Positions 44,990 to 55,164 of a stretch of 64,000 nt of DNA are shown one piece after another (the first letter of the stretch is position 1; each line of letters starts with the position of its first letter). A program made the translations under genes and the position numbers. The notes under the pieces were generated by a model. The model was not told where the DNA came from and searched no databases. It worked only from the letters and a program-made list of their open reading frames with translations. This stretch comes from Paraescarpia echinospica. Its lineage: Eukaryota > Annelida > Polychaeta > Sabellida > Siboglinidae. Location: contig CM034544.1 of the NCBI GenBank assembly GCA_020002185.1, positions 35,540,483 to 35,604,482 of the forward strand. The letters are read 5' to 3'.

Positions 44990-47900
44990 TCGTAGAACTA
45001 GCGTGACTCGAAGGTCAAACAAGGTCACCATCAAATAATAACATTTCGAAATCCGCAAACGTATAGTAATTACAGTGGTTGCATATCTAATTTTATTAAT
45101 AATCAAATAGCCATGTCATATATTTTTGGAAATCTTATTGTCTCGTGGTAAAAACGCGATATGATTAGGAACTATTTCCCTGTGTAAAAAGTGTGGAGCC
45201 AAGGTGAAACAAGGTCACCGTGAAATGATGAATATCCGAACATTTGCAATTACCGCGAACGCCATTAAGTTACAATAACTCTGTTTCGATTTCATTTCTA
45301 TAGACACATCGCGAAAGAACAATTTCTTCCCGTCAAAATGAGATATGATTTGGAGGTGTCAGTTGATGGAGTTTGTGTGGAGCGGTGACTAAACAATGTC
45401 TCCGTCAAACGATAAATGTTCGAAATTGCATCATACCGCAAACGTTATACAATACCAATGGTGACTTATAGTCTAGCTACGTTACCTACTTACTCGTGGC
45501 CATGTGATATACATGTTGAAAGCCAACTGTCTCCACGTAAATACAGGATACCACGGGGGACTATCAAGTGGTGCGGTAAGTTGGAGTGAAGGTCAAGCAA
45601 GGTCATCACAAAATCATGAGTGTTTAAAACTGCGCCATTCCGCGAACGTTGTACAATTACAATGTTTGCATAATTATGTACGTTTGTCTACCTACACAGG
45701 GTCATGTTATACACCCATGCTGTTCAACAATGTCACAATCAAAAGATGCATTTTATAAATTGTGCTATTTCACAGATAGTAGGTAATGTTATACTTCTAC
45801 AGCATTTTTGCATCAACCACGGGATGAAAAAATAGACGTTGGTGGATGCCACTCTCAATCTTGAATTTGAATGTCATTTTAAGGGTCACAAACTCAATCG
45901 TGTGTCAATTGTTTTTTATATTAATTAACTAATATGTTCTTATGCACATGACAGCCTCTTCACGTCCTATGTCCACCCCCAGCCATCTAGAGTGGGCGTC
46001 TGCTGATGAACCATTTGACTGGTGTACCAAATAAAAGCTTGTTACGCTATGTGCTCTGAATACTGCTAAAGAACATACGGGTTTATTGGAATATCTTAGT
46101 GATATTATTCCTTTGACAGAATATCTTTCTCTTTGCCTCGATAACGGAGACCACGCTCGCTGCAACTCTACTTACAGAAGACAATGGTGGTGCGTCCAAT
46201 GTCAATGCAGCTGGATATAAACTTGACAACCTCATAACTCCTAACGATCGAAACCACATTGCGAATCATGCATGGCTTTGATCCCTTTTCTACAAAGCAT
46301 TTTGCACAAGGATCAACAGTTGTGTGTCAGGTTCCTCATGGTCATACTAGATGTAGCATGTCATAGTTCCACCTTGTGACGACAGCTGAAGTGTCTGAAG
46401 TGTCATACACTTCTTTTCAACCTAGATAGTGGAGCTTTGCAACCTTACTGAAGAGAAATGCAAATAGCTCTTGTATGTCGGTAACATCGCGTTGAAAACA
46501 TTTCCAGTTTATTGGCACCTTGTTGTCCCGTTTTAATTTCCTCGGAAATGTTGTTTGATGCATCTTTTGATAGTGACCTTCAACCCTCACTTTCAACCTT
46601 CACTCCTTACTTTGACCACCACTTTACAACTCCATGTGTCATGCCTCATTTTGACGGGGATACAGTACACGTAGATGTATAACATGGCCTAGTGTAGGTA
46701 GACAAAATATATGCAAACATTGTAATAGCACAATGTCTGCGGAATAGCGCAGTTTTGAACATTCATCATTTTATGGTGTCAATGCTTGACCTTCACTACA
46801 CACTCACTGCACCCCTTGATAGCTCATCGTTTTTACGGGAGGTAGTAAGCTTTCCAAAGGTATATGACGTGGCCATGAGTAGAGAGGTAAAGTATATAAG
46901 CCACCATTTATTTTGTATAATGTTTACGTGACAGCGTAATGTGGAACATGTATAACTTGATGGTGATACTGTTTGATCATCGCTCCACACAAACTTCATC
47001 AAATGACACTTACAACTCATACCACATTTTGACTAGGTCGAAATTGTTCTTTTGTAGTGTAGATAACATAAAAATAAAGTAGTTACAGATTTACTGTAAC
47101 TTAATGACGTTTGCGGTGTTACAGAAGTTCGAATATTCGTAATTTCACGGTGACCTTGTTTGACCTTAGTTCCACACTTACTACACCGGCTAACACCTCT
47201 ATGTCATATCTCATTTTGACGGTGACCTTGTTTGACTTTAGCTCCACACTTACTACACCGGGTAACACCTCTATGTCATATCTCATTTTGACGGTGACCT
47301 TATTTGACCTTAGCTCCACACTTACTACACCGGGTAACAACTCTATGTCATATCTCATTTTGACGGTGACCTTATTTGACCTTAGCTCCACACTTACTAC
47401 ACCGGGTAACAACTCTATGTCATATCTCATTTTGACGGTGACCTTATTTGACCTTAGCTCCACACTTACTACACCGGGTAACAACTCTATGTCATATCTC
47501 ATTTTGACGGTGACCTTATTTGACCTTAGCTCCACACTTACTACACCGGGTAACACCTCTATGTCATATCTCATTTTGACGGTGACCTTATTTGACCTTA
47601 GCTCCACACTTACTACACCGGGTAACAACTCTATGTCATATCTCATTTTGACGGTGACCTTATTTGACCTTAGCTCCACACTTACTACACCGGGTAACAA
47701 CTCTATGTCATATCTCATTTTGACGGGGAGACAATAATCTATCAAAAATGTATTACATATTATATTATTTGATCGAGACCTGTTTGACCTTGGTGCCACG
47801 CTTACTGCATCACTTGGCAGCACTACGTCAGACCTAGTTGTGATGGGGATATCTTGGGTTTTCAAATGATATACCATTTTGGCGTTTGCACGTAGGTGAG
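44990..47900. repeat. Inverted array of diverged ~185-bp units
   Basis: Left arm: a unit with AAGGTCAAACAAGGTCACC followed by CCGCGAACGTTGTACAATTA-like sequence occurs at about 45011, 45201, 45383 and 45588 (spacing 180-205). Right arm: the same unit in reverse orientation (GGTGACCTTGTTTGACC..., TTTGACCTTCACTACACACT) at about 46590, 46788, 46971 and 47156 (spacing ~185) and again near 47780. The two arms are separated by ~750 bp (45790-46560) without the unit. One right-arm unit has expanded into the 72-bp minisatellite at 47147-47722. The symmetrical layout suggests a foldback transposon or an inverted satellite. Confidence 0.65.
47147..47722. repeat. 72-bp minisatellite, 8 copies
   Basis: Eight near-identical 72-base units start at 47147 and step by 72 to 47651; a ninth is diverged. 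The unit begins ACGGTGACCTTATTTGACCT. As 72 is a multiple of three, frames stay open on both strands (period 24 residues, e.g. LSSTLTTPGNNSMSYLIL). Copies differ at TTG/TTA and ACC/ACA positions. No start context or conserved motif supports translation. Confidence 0.95.
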
Positions 47901-47907
47901 GGGTCAT

Positions 47908-48437
47908 TAAAGTTGGTGCGTTAGGCTGGGTCTACCGCTGGCCTATTGAGGAGATACACACGAAAAGCGTGTGGTTTTATGGGTCAGAGCTAATTTGCAT
48001 ATTCATGTAACAAATTTGCATACCATGATTTATTCACTGACGTAATCTTAACCAGATACCCTGAAAACATGCGTTTGGACCCATCATTTTGATTGTTTAG
48101 ATGTTTGCAATTCGAGATATTCAGAAAAGTAGTATATATTTTAATGGCGATACCTAATTTGCATATTAATGAGTTTCTTCAAAAAGGCTCAAGGGTGCCA
48201 AGGTGGCATCCGTCGGATCATTGATCTAGAATGTTAGATGATCACAAAAATGCAATAAAACAACGTGCATACCTTAATGAACGGGTCCACCTTCAAAAGG
48301 GCGTTTGACTGACGGACTAGCTGGTGGAAGATCACTCCGGCGTAACATAACAATTAACATAACTCTATTGCCGATGATAATGAAGATAATGGTTTGTTTG
48401 TTATCAACGTCGATTACGACTTCGATGCTTGTAACAG
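47908..48437. other. Intron sequence
   Basis: No feature seen before the acceptor at 48436-48437. Confidence 0.3.
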
Positions 48438-49178
48438 ATAATGAGCCTGCAACCGCCAATAATAATTGGATCGGAGAAGAATCCGCGACAAAAGCAGCAG
48501 ATGATGTACGAGTCACCGCTGTCACAGCAGCAACATCCACACATACAGAAACAGCAACAACAGCAGCGGCAGCAGCACGGACAACAGCGGAGGCAGCGAC
48601 TACATCAGCAACAACAACAACAATCAACACCACTTCCATATCACCGCCAACAACAACATTATCATCAACAACAACTCCATAATCAACAACAACATCAAGA
48701 CGAACAGCAACGACAACAACAACTAGATCAACAAAAACAAGCACAACAACTACAAGGACATAAACAACAACGACAACAACAGCTACATCATCAGCAACTT
48801 CAACAGCAAAAACAACAGTTTCAGAAGAAGCACCAGTGCAACTTCGATGAACAACAACTTCAGATTCAGCAACTATTTGAGCAAGAAGAGCAACAACAAG
48901 ACATAATGTGCTCAGCAAGCGGCGAAATGCTCAGCAAATCGTCCGCCAACCCACTGCCTGACGTTTTGCGTATTACCGTCAGCTCTTCTGGCACGATGAC
49001 CGACAAAGATTCGAGTCAGAGACTGCAGGAGAAGCAACAACAGAAGCTGGAATACCTACTTCAGAAGACGGAACGGAAGCTGAAGAAATTCACAGCGAGA
49101 ATAAAGAAACCATCGGACACGGAAGTTGCAAACGCCAAAAAAAATGCAGCACCGAGTTCGTGGATGACGCCATGGCAA
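48438..49178 (+). CDS. Candidate exon 5: Gln-rich, coiled-coil region
   Basis: Acceptor GATGCTTGTAACAG ends at 48437. The frame starts at phase 0 with IMSLQPPIIIGSEKNPRQKQ and is open for 247 codons. Residues ~25-150 are CAG/CAA-coded Gln-rich blocks (QQHQDEQQRQQQLDQQ). Then come FDEQQLQIQQLFEQEEQQQD, a Ser-rich part (ITVSSSGTMTDKDSSQ) and a likely coiled coil, QRLQEKQQQKLEYLLQKTER, followed by the basic KLKKFTARIKKPSD. Donor options are CAA|GTATCA (49179, phase 0) or ATG|GCAAGT (GC donor, 49175). A late CAC|GTGTTA (49186) would leave phase 1 and could join 54850. The choice is open. It is a polar, cytosolic-type segment. Confidence 0.5.
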
Positions 49179-49189
49179 GTATCACGTGT

Positions 49190-49253
<64 letters not shown>

Positions 49254-49312
49254 TCCTCTATCTCTCTCTACTCTCGCTCTTTCCTCTCTCTCTCTCTCTC
49301 TCTCTCTCGCGT
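49190..49312. repeat. (CT)n microsatellite
   Basis: Two near-pure CT tracts (49194-49245, 49284-49309) directly after the Gln-rich exon. Confidence 0.95.
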
Positions 49313-49445
49313 TCGGGCTACAATGTCGCCGGTATGCCAAGGAAATTTTGCCCTCGCCGATGCGGCGGCGTCTTTTACAAGATCTCATTTTATTTGTTGT
49401 TCGCATAGTTAGCAAACAATGTGTATGTTTTTGAGAAGTGTTCGA

Positions 49446-50031
49446 TGAAACATATAGGCCATGGGCCATATATGCCCCTCGTGCACCCCCACAACTCTAC
49501 CAACCCATGTTTTTTTAAAGCTTTGGGGTCCCTTGAAGATGATTGCAAGTGGTAACAGTGAAAAAGTTGGGTCTCACTACCCATTTCCAACCTATCTTGG
49601 ATGGTACCCTGAAATATCGTATTTGTTGTTAATGTCGCATGGTCTTTAATCACCCACACCACAATCATCATTGTATAATCATATATGTCTCAATATGTAC
49701 TTATGATATGTCGAGTTGAAGGGTTTCATCAGCTGATCATAATAATAGCATTCATTGGATATTTGCTATTATGGCCTGTGCCGTAATTAGCATAGAATAA
49801 CTATACCCTATTCTCACTCGTGACCGCATAGATGACATTATTATGTTTGTCAAATATACAAATTTCCGTTGATCCCATCGCCTCTTTAAGATCAAAATAA
49901 TAATAACGCATAACACTCTGCAGCATCATATCTTTCATTTGATACCAGAATTGTCTTTCTGTCATTACAAATGGATTATATATGATGCTTCAAAGATAAC
50001 CGTAGTGTCCCGGATCAAGAGGCGTAACGCA
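49446..50031 (+). repeat. Left terminal inverted repeat
   Basis: Starts near ATATAGGCCATGGGCC and ends at CGGATCAAGAGGCGTAAC. It is mirrored at 53226-53795. It includes a 62-codon frame (49461-49649) whose sequence is matched by the frame on the opposite strand in the right repeat (MGxICPSCTPTTLPTHVF, YPFPTYLGWYPEISYL). Confidence 0.85.
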
Positions 50032-50439
50032 AAGATAACCATGGATATGGATGACATACATGTCAAAACTGTCTAGATTATGTGTGTGTTTTCCAGTATA
50101 CAGTTACACCAGATTAATTCCAGATGCATAAAACAAAGCACTACATATTTCATATAATGTGCATGTATATTAGCTTAATATGGTATCCAAAACTCGTGAA
50201 TTAAGATGTGACAAAAGTCAACAGTTCAGACAAATTGAAAGCCAATATCTCACAATATGATCATTCAGTGTAAAGCGAATTACTTACGTATGACATGCAT
50301 TTAGATGGTAGACATTGATAAAACAAAATGTAGTTAGATGCCAAAAAGTTATACACATCTTAATTGTATGCAATGACATTCGATATCTAGGTTGATGTAC
50401 GGATACTTCCAAACATTGACAGCTACATAACCAATTATA

Positions 50440-52836
50440 TTAGTCACATTTTGATGGTCGGTCATAATCACTGTCATTGTCAACATATAGTTCCATCCCA
50501 TCAGACATGTCCATGTCAGACTCGTCATCACTATCAGTGTGGTCGGGGTCTACCTGAGCTATATCAGCCAGTCCACGTGGCAGCACACCTCCATCGTACC
50601 ATAGTGGCTCAATGCTTCCATTACTGATGTTGCAGCCTTGGTTTCTGCTCACTTTGGAGACGTCCGGCTCAGGTATGTGTGCTTTCTTCCATATGCCAAC
50701 TTGATTGTTGACTCTTCTGTCATGCTGGGTGAGACTGCGCTTGCATGATGGTGGATTGGCCATGTCAATATTACCTGAAGGAATAACACGGTTATCCTTG
50801 GTACACAACTCATTGATACGAATTAGCATGAAGTCATCAACTTTTGACACCTTTGATGCTCTACCGTACACAGCACAAGTGAATCTGTCCAGATAATCAA
50901 TCCTTTCTTCAGGTACGTCCCAAGTATCCCCTAGTTTCTTCAGTACACGAATGCATTGATGAATCTTCAGTAGAGTTTTCACTGGTTTGCCAATCCCTCG
51001 GAAAGCACTAGTGCTGTCACATCCACTGAAAGCATGCAGAACCATCAGAGCCATACATTTGTCTAGGCCGACATCAAATGCTAGTTTGCTGACAACAATC
51101 AATCTTTGCTTATTTCCTAAACCAGTGCCAAACAAGATGATGATGTCTCCAATTGATGCAGCATAGTGCAGAAGAACGAAGAAGATGTGTGAATCTCGCG
51201 TAATTAACATAGAGGACAACTCTTGAGTTAGTTTCCTCCTGTGACGTCAGAAGGGGCAGTTCATGGATTACTGTTGCCCGGCCATCATTGGAAGTCAGCA
51301 GAGAGGCATTTTCCTCACATATGAAGATAACTTGTCTTCTTTGCGGTTTTGATGCGTATCCATCACTCTGCCACAGCTTCAGAAGCAGTTTGATGATCTG
51401 ACACTTGTTTTCACCATTGAACAATAATGAATTCCAATCGGATGGCCTCTTGGTTGCCTTTCCTTTCAGGATCATCTTCTCTCCCGTGTGGCCGACACCT
51501 TCAGGTTCAGCGATCTCTCCTTTTCCTTGTTTGAGATGGTATCTCAGGACAGTCACCAGATTCTGCAGAATGATCATCCCTGCCAACTTCCTGTAACAGG
51601 ATGCCATGAGCCTTGTGAACTGATCGTATCCTTTTCCTGTGAGATCATTCAGAAGCTGTTCGAAATTATCAAATTCTGAATGGAATACCGTTGGTCCTGG
51701 TGGTGACCTGACAATCTGGTTGGAGAGAAGAATGGACGACTGCATAACAACTTCAGCTAGCGCTGTCTCCAGCTCTAACGAAAAGGAGTAGCTTTTACAG
51801 TGTCCCATTCTATTCAGAAGAGTTACGAGTTTTTCACTTCTGAACAAATAACGGATGAACATGCTCAAGAAGAGGTGCTTCAGCAAACACATCCTGGATA
51901 GTCTGTCGAAGAGATGTATAAGTGGTCTTGATAACATCAGTTGATCACAACTGGAAGGCATGTTTCACGGCTGTGTTGATGTTAACCTTTGACTCATAGA
52001 CTATGCTTGACTGGAACTTTCCCATATTGTAGAAGGGCAGTTGGCCATTGAAGGGTTCATAGCTTTCAAGTTTGAGTTTTAATTTCTCACTCCGATAGTC
52101 AGGATTACTGTGCTCTGTATTCTCTATGCTGGATATGTACACTTACAGGTCAGCCAATTTCACCATCTTCCGATCATGCAGGACATCCTTCTCCACCATG
52201 CAATAGACTATGTCAAATGTCTTTTCATGGGCTTCCGTTAAGTTGAACACGCCATTTCTCTGGTTTTTGCATATATTTCATGCGTGCGGCAATTCTTGTG
52301 GAACTTGGCTTCACAAGCAAACGGATCAAAACCTCGTATTTTTGTGAGGAGCTTCTCATCCTGTTTTATTTCTGTCATCGTCGCCACAGTCTTCCATCCA
52401 TCAAATTCAAACTGACTCATGCCTTGACTGGTCCATTCGCCTTTCACTTTTACCTTCTTACGACCCTCTGGTCCACAGAACATACAGTCCGACATGAAGA
52501 ACGTCGTGGTGTGGAGGCATCAGATGGTTGTGATGAGGTGAACTTCAGCCTGTCCATATTCATGGTGAAACTTTTGTAGCATTCCCAAAGGAAGCCAAGA
52601 TATTCCATCACTGTGTTGGGGGTGAGCTTGCACGTCGTGTCCTCTATCCTGAGGGTTAAAGTTGGATGTTCTGAACGTCTCTTCTCTTTGATCTCCTGCA
52701 ATTTTGCCAACTTCTCTGCATGCCGCATGCCAGACATGAGTTGAAATTCTCCATATTTTAAACCCTTTACATGAACTATACAAGTAGGCTCGGCAGTTTG
52801 ATCACTTGTTCGTTTTCGTTTTAATGGTAAATACAT
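50440..52836 (-). pseudogene. FEN/XPG-nuclease-like transposon protein, frameshifted
   Basis: Minus-strand order: 52836-52450 (basic start, then CTVCSVDQRVV); 52495-52238 (Zn-type MSDCMFCGPEGRKK ... FACEAKFHKNCRTHE, the CxFC...EAKxHxxC module of the family); 52142-51945; 51961-51110 (FEQLLNDLTGKGYDQFTRLM, WNSLLFNGENKCQIIKLLL, LLTSQEETNSRVVLYVNYA); and 51219-50440. The last frame has TRDSHIFFVLLHYA, LHAFSGCDSTSAFRGIGKPV, TCAVYGRASKVSKVDDFML and an acidic tail. SQEE(T/A)D, (S)DSD and GCD-x(6)-GIGK line up with the EAE, DxD and GCDYCxxIxGIG motifs of FEN1/XPG, which bind metal and DNA. A deletion with frameshift near 51190 removes the strand between the first two motifs, and other frameshifts lie near 52480 and 52150. 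A transposase role is inferred from the TIRs. Confidence 0.65.
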
Positions 52837-52969
52837 ACAAAGGTAGGTATGTAATATCAGCAGGTCAAATTGGGGTAAGTAACAAAGCTTATCATTTATC
52901 GTTATCTAACTTAAATAAAAAATTTGCTTATCGATATCTGTGAAGTCGACCTGAGGCATGTATAAAAGC

Positions 52970-53045
52970 TGCAATTGAGATTTAAATAATATAATATGAG
53001 ACTTAGGTAATATAATATGAGATTTAAATAATATAACATGGGATA
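52970..53045. repeat. Short tandem repeat (~27 bp, 3 copies)
   Basis: GAGATTTAAATAATATAATA-like words are repeated three times (GAGATTTAAATAAT, GAGACTTAGGTAAT, GAGATTTAAATAAT), just inside the right inverted repeat. Confidence 0.75.
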
Positions 53046-53225
53046 CAACCTTGTGATCCCCACATACCATAATGTAAGAATACTAGTATTCCAGCTGCAA
53101 ACATGTTTCTAGATTCTGCAGAAAGAACTTAAATGACTTATAAAAAACAATATTATAGTCACTTCTTCATTACATTTTAAACAATCCATTGCTGATGAAG
53201 TGTGTAATCATTAAAAATGCCATGA

Positions 53226-53795
53226 GTTACGCCTCTTGATCCGCGACACTAGGGTTATTTTTGAAGCATCATATCTAATCCATTTGTAATGACGGAAAGA
53301 CAATTCTGGTATCAAATGAAAGACATGATGCTGCAGAGTGATATGCATTATTATTTTGATCTTAAAGAGGCCATGGGTCAAAGAAAATGTATATATTTGA
53401 CAAAAATAATAATGTCATATATGCGGTCACGAGTGAGTATACGTTATAGTTATTCTGTACTAACTAGGGCACAGGCTATAATAGTAAATATCCATTGAAT
53501 GCGATTATAATGATCAGCAGATGAAACCCTTCAATTTGACATATCACAAGTACATATTGAGACACATATGACTATACATTGACAATTGTGGTGTGGGTGA
53601 TTAAATACCCATTGACGACAAATAGGATATTTCAGGGTACCATCCAAGGTAGGTTGGAAATGGGTAGTGCGACCAAACTTTTTTACTGCTACCATTTGAA
53701 TTCATCTTCAAGGGACACCGAAGCGTAGAAAAAACATGGGTTGGTAGAGTTGTGGGGGTGCACGAGGGGCATATCTGGCCCATGGCCTATATTTT
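53226..53795 (-). repeat. Right terminal inverted repeat
   Basis: Reverse-complement partner of 49446-50031. It contains on the minus strand the frame 53783-53601 equivalent to the left-repeat frame. Confidence 0.85.
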
Positions 53796-53815
53796 CAACC
53801 CTTTTGGACAACTTT

Positions 53816-54370
53816 TCAGTCTGTTTTGTCAAATTGTGCAAACTTTGTAAATTGTCGATTACCATGACGGAAATATTTATAATTAGCTTATGACTGAGTT
53901 ACTGAGTACATTAGTGAAATGCATATTTAAAACGCTACTTAAATTAAATGCTTTTTTCTCCTTAATGTTGAGGTCAGAATATTAGTGAAACGGTCACCTG
54001 ATATCATCCCGTACAGCTGACGTAATGTCCGTAAAAGGGTCTACATTAGTTTTATAAACGTGATCCGAGATGAAGACATTGTGTTTAAATACATTGCATA
54101 TGAGGCCATTTTGATTGTAACGTAGGTTTGTCTACGTCAAATCAAAATTATATGCGTGATTTGTGTCAAACATGGCGTCGCCAGCACTGTTAACAACATT
54201 AATGTAACGCGCAATAATTACTAGGGCGGCGTAATTTAATTTAATTCAATTTGTTTATTTCCATAATATATTCTAGATCAAACTTTCCCACATGCAGTTC
54301 TCACTAAAATGGGTTATGTTTCTGTCATAAAGCATAAGTTTAAAGCAAGAAATTCCAACAAAAATATACG
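53816..54370. other. Intron sequence
   Basis: No exon or repeat recognised; AT-rich. Confidence 0.3.
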
Positions 54371-54375
54371 ATAAA

Positions 54376-54613
54376 AAAACGCACACGCACACACACACGC
54401 ACACAAACACGCACATACACACACACACTCACACACACATATACACACACACCAAACACACCGCACGCATACGAACACGCACGCACACACACACACAAAC
54501 ACACACACACACACACAAACACACATACACCACACACTTACGAACACGCACACGCACACTCACACGCACACACACATATACACACAAACACACACACACA
54601 ACAAAACAAACAA

Positions 54614-54644
<31 letters not shown>

Positions 54645-54680
54645 CATACACACACACACGCACGCACGCACATACATAGC
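54376..54680. repeat. (CA)n imperfect microsatellite
   Basis: CA repeats interrupted by CACG, CATA and CAAA units over ~300 bp. Confidence 0.95.
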
Positions 54681-54849
54681 AGGTCATGTCTACGCGCTTA
54701 ACAAGTATCCATAAGCGATGTTGAACGAAGCCTTATTCAATTAATATATACTTATTATTGCACTTGTCTTACTTAAGCAAGTTGGCCTACTGTTGATTCT
54801 ATTAACACCACGACAAACTAGTGCCCATTATGTTTAAGCCTTTCATCAG

Positions 54850-55159
54850 AAACTGATATCGAGAAGGAGCTGAGAGCCGTGAATCGTCTTCATGAATTGG
54901 CAAAGGAAATCTCGATATCCCGCCATGAGAAAGAGAAATATAACGCTACAACTTACGAACAAAACGTCGAGAAGCCTGACGTAACGAACGATGTACACGA
55001 ACAACCAACGACCGTCGGTTTGACAGTCCGGTTGGCATCGGGAAACTACGACGCCTCACGGATATCGGCGAAGGTTAAACAAAGAGACAGTGGCAATGAG
55101 AACGAAACCTCGCAAACTCAGACTGCACTAAGCTACTACATCCGGCGAGATGATGACAG
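54850..55159 (+). CDS. Novel membrane-repeat protein, polar internal exon
   Basis: Acceptor GCCTTTCATCAG ends at 54849 and donor GACAG|GTAAAT starts at 55160 (the last exon base is 55159). Entered at phase 1 it reads TDIEKELRAVNRLHELAKEI, SISRHEKEKYNATTYEQNVE, then a Thr/Asp/Asn-rich part and ALSYYIRRDDD, and exits at phase 2. The first 35 residues are charged and helix-like and may form a coiled coil. The entry phase matches the donor of the transmembrane exon at 34143, and the exit phase matches 60735. That gives a minimal four-exon transcript (33413-33517, 33984-34143, this exon, 60735-63417) whose total, 3258 nt, is exactly 1086 codons with the stop. Confidence 0.55.
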
Positions 55160-55164
55160 GTAAA

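Larger units (their letters stand above)
49433..53815 (-). mobile_element. DNA transposon with long terminal inverted repeats (nuclease-like family)
   Basis: A ~4.4-kb unit is bounded by inverted repeats of about 570 bp: 49446-50031 on the left and 53226-53795 on the right. By eye they match at close to nine of ten positions. Sequence similarity stops sharply inside at AGAGGCGTAAC and fades outside near 49433 and 53815, so the exact ends and a target duplication cannot be set. Between the repeats, the minus strand carries the broken nuclease-like gene (50440-52836). Long TIRs plus one large gene are the layout of an autonomous cut-and-paste element. The TIR divergence and frameshifts mean the copy is old. 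Assignment to the Academ/AcademX superfamily is tentative. Confidence 0.75.

Noticed and set aside
47111..47907. 208- and 262-codon repetitive frames on opposite strands
   Set aside because: Both follow from a 72-bp repeat whose length is divisible by three; no start context or conserved motif.
48305..48682. Thr/Ala-rich 125-codon frame overlapping the Gln-rich exon
   Set aside because: Alternative-frame reading of CAG/CAA/ACA repeats; it ends within the repeat, unlike the Gln frame, which continues into complex sequence.
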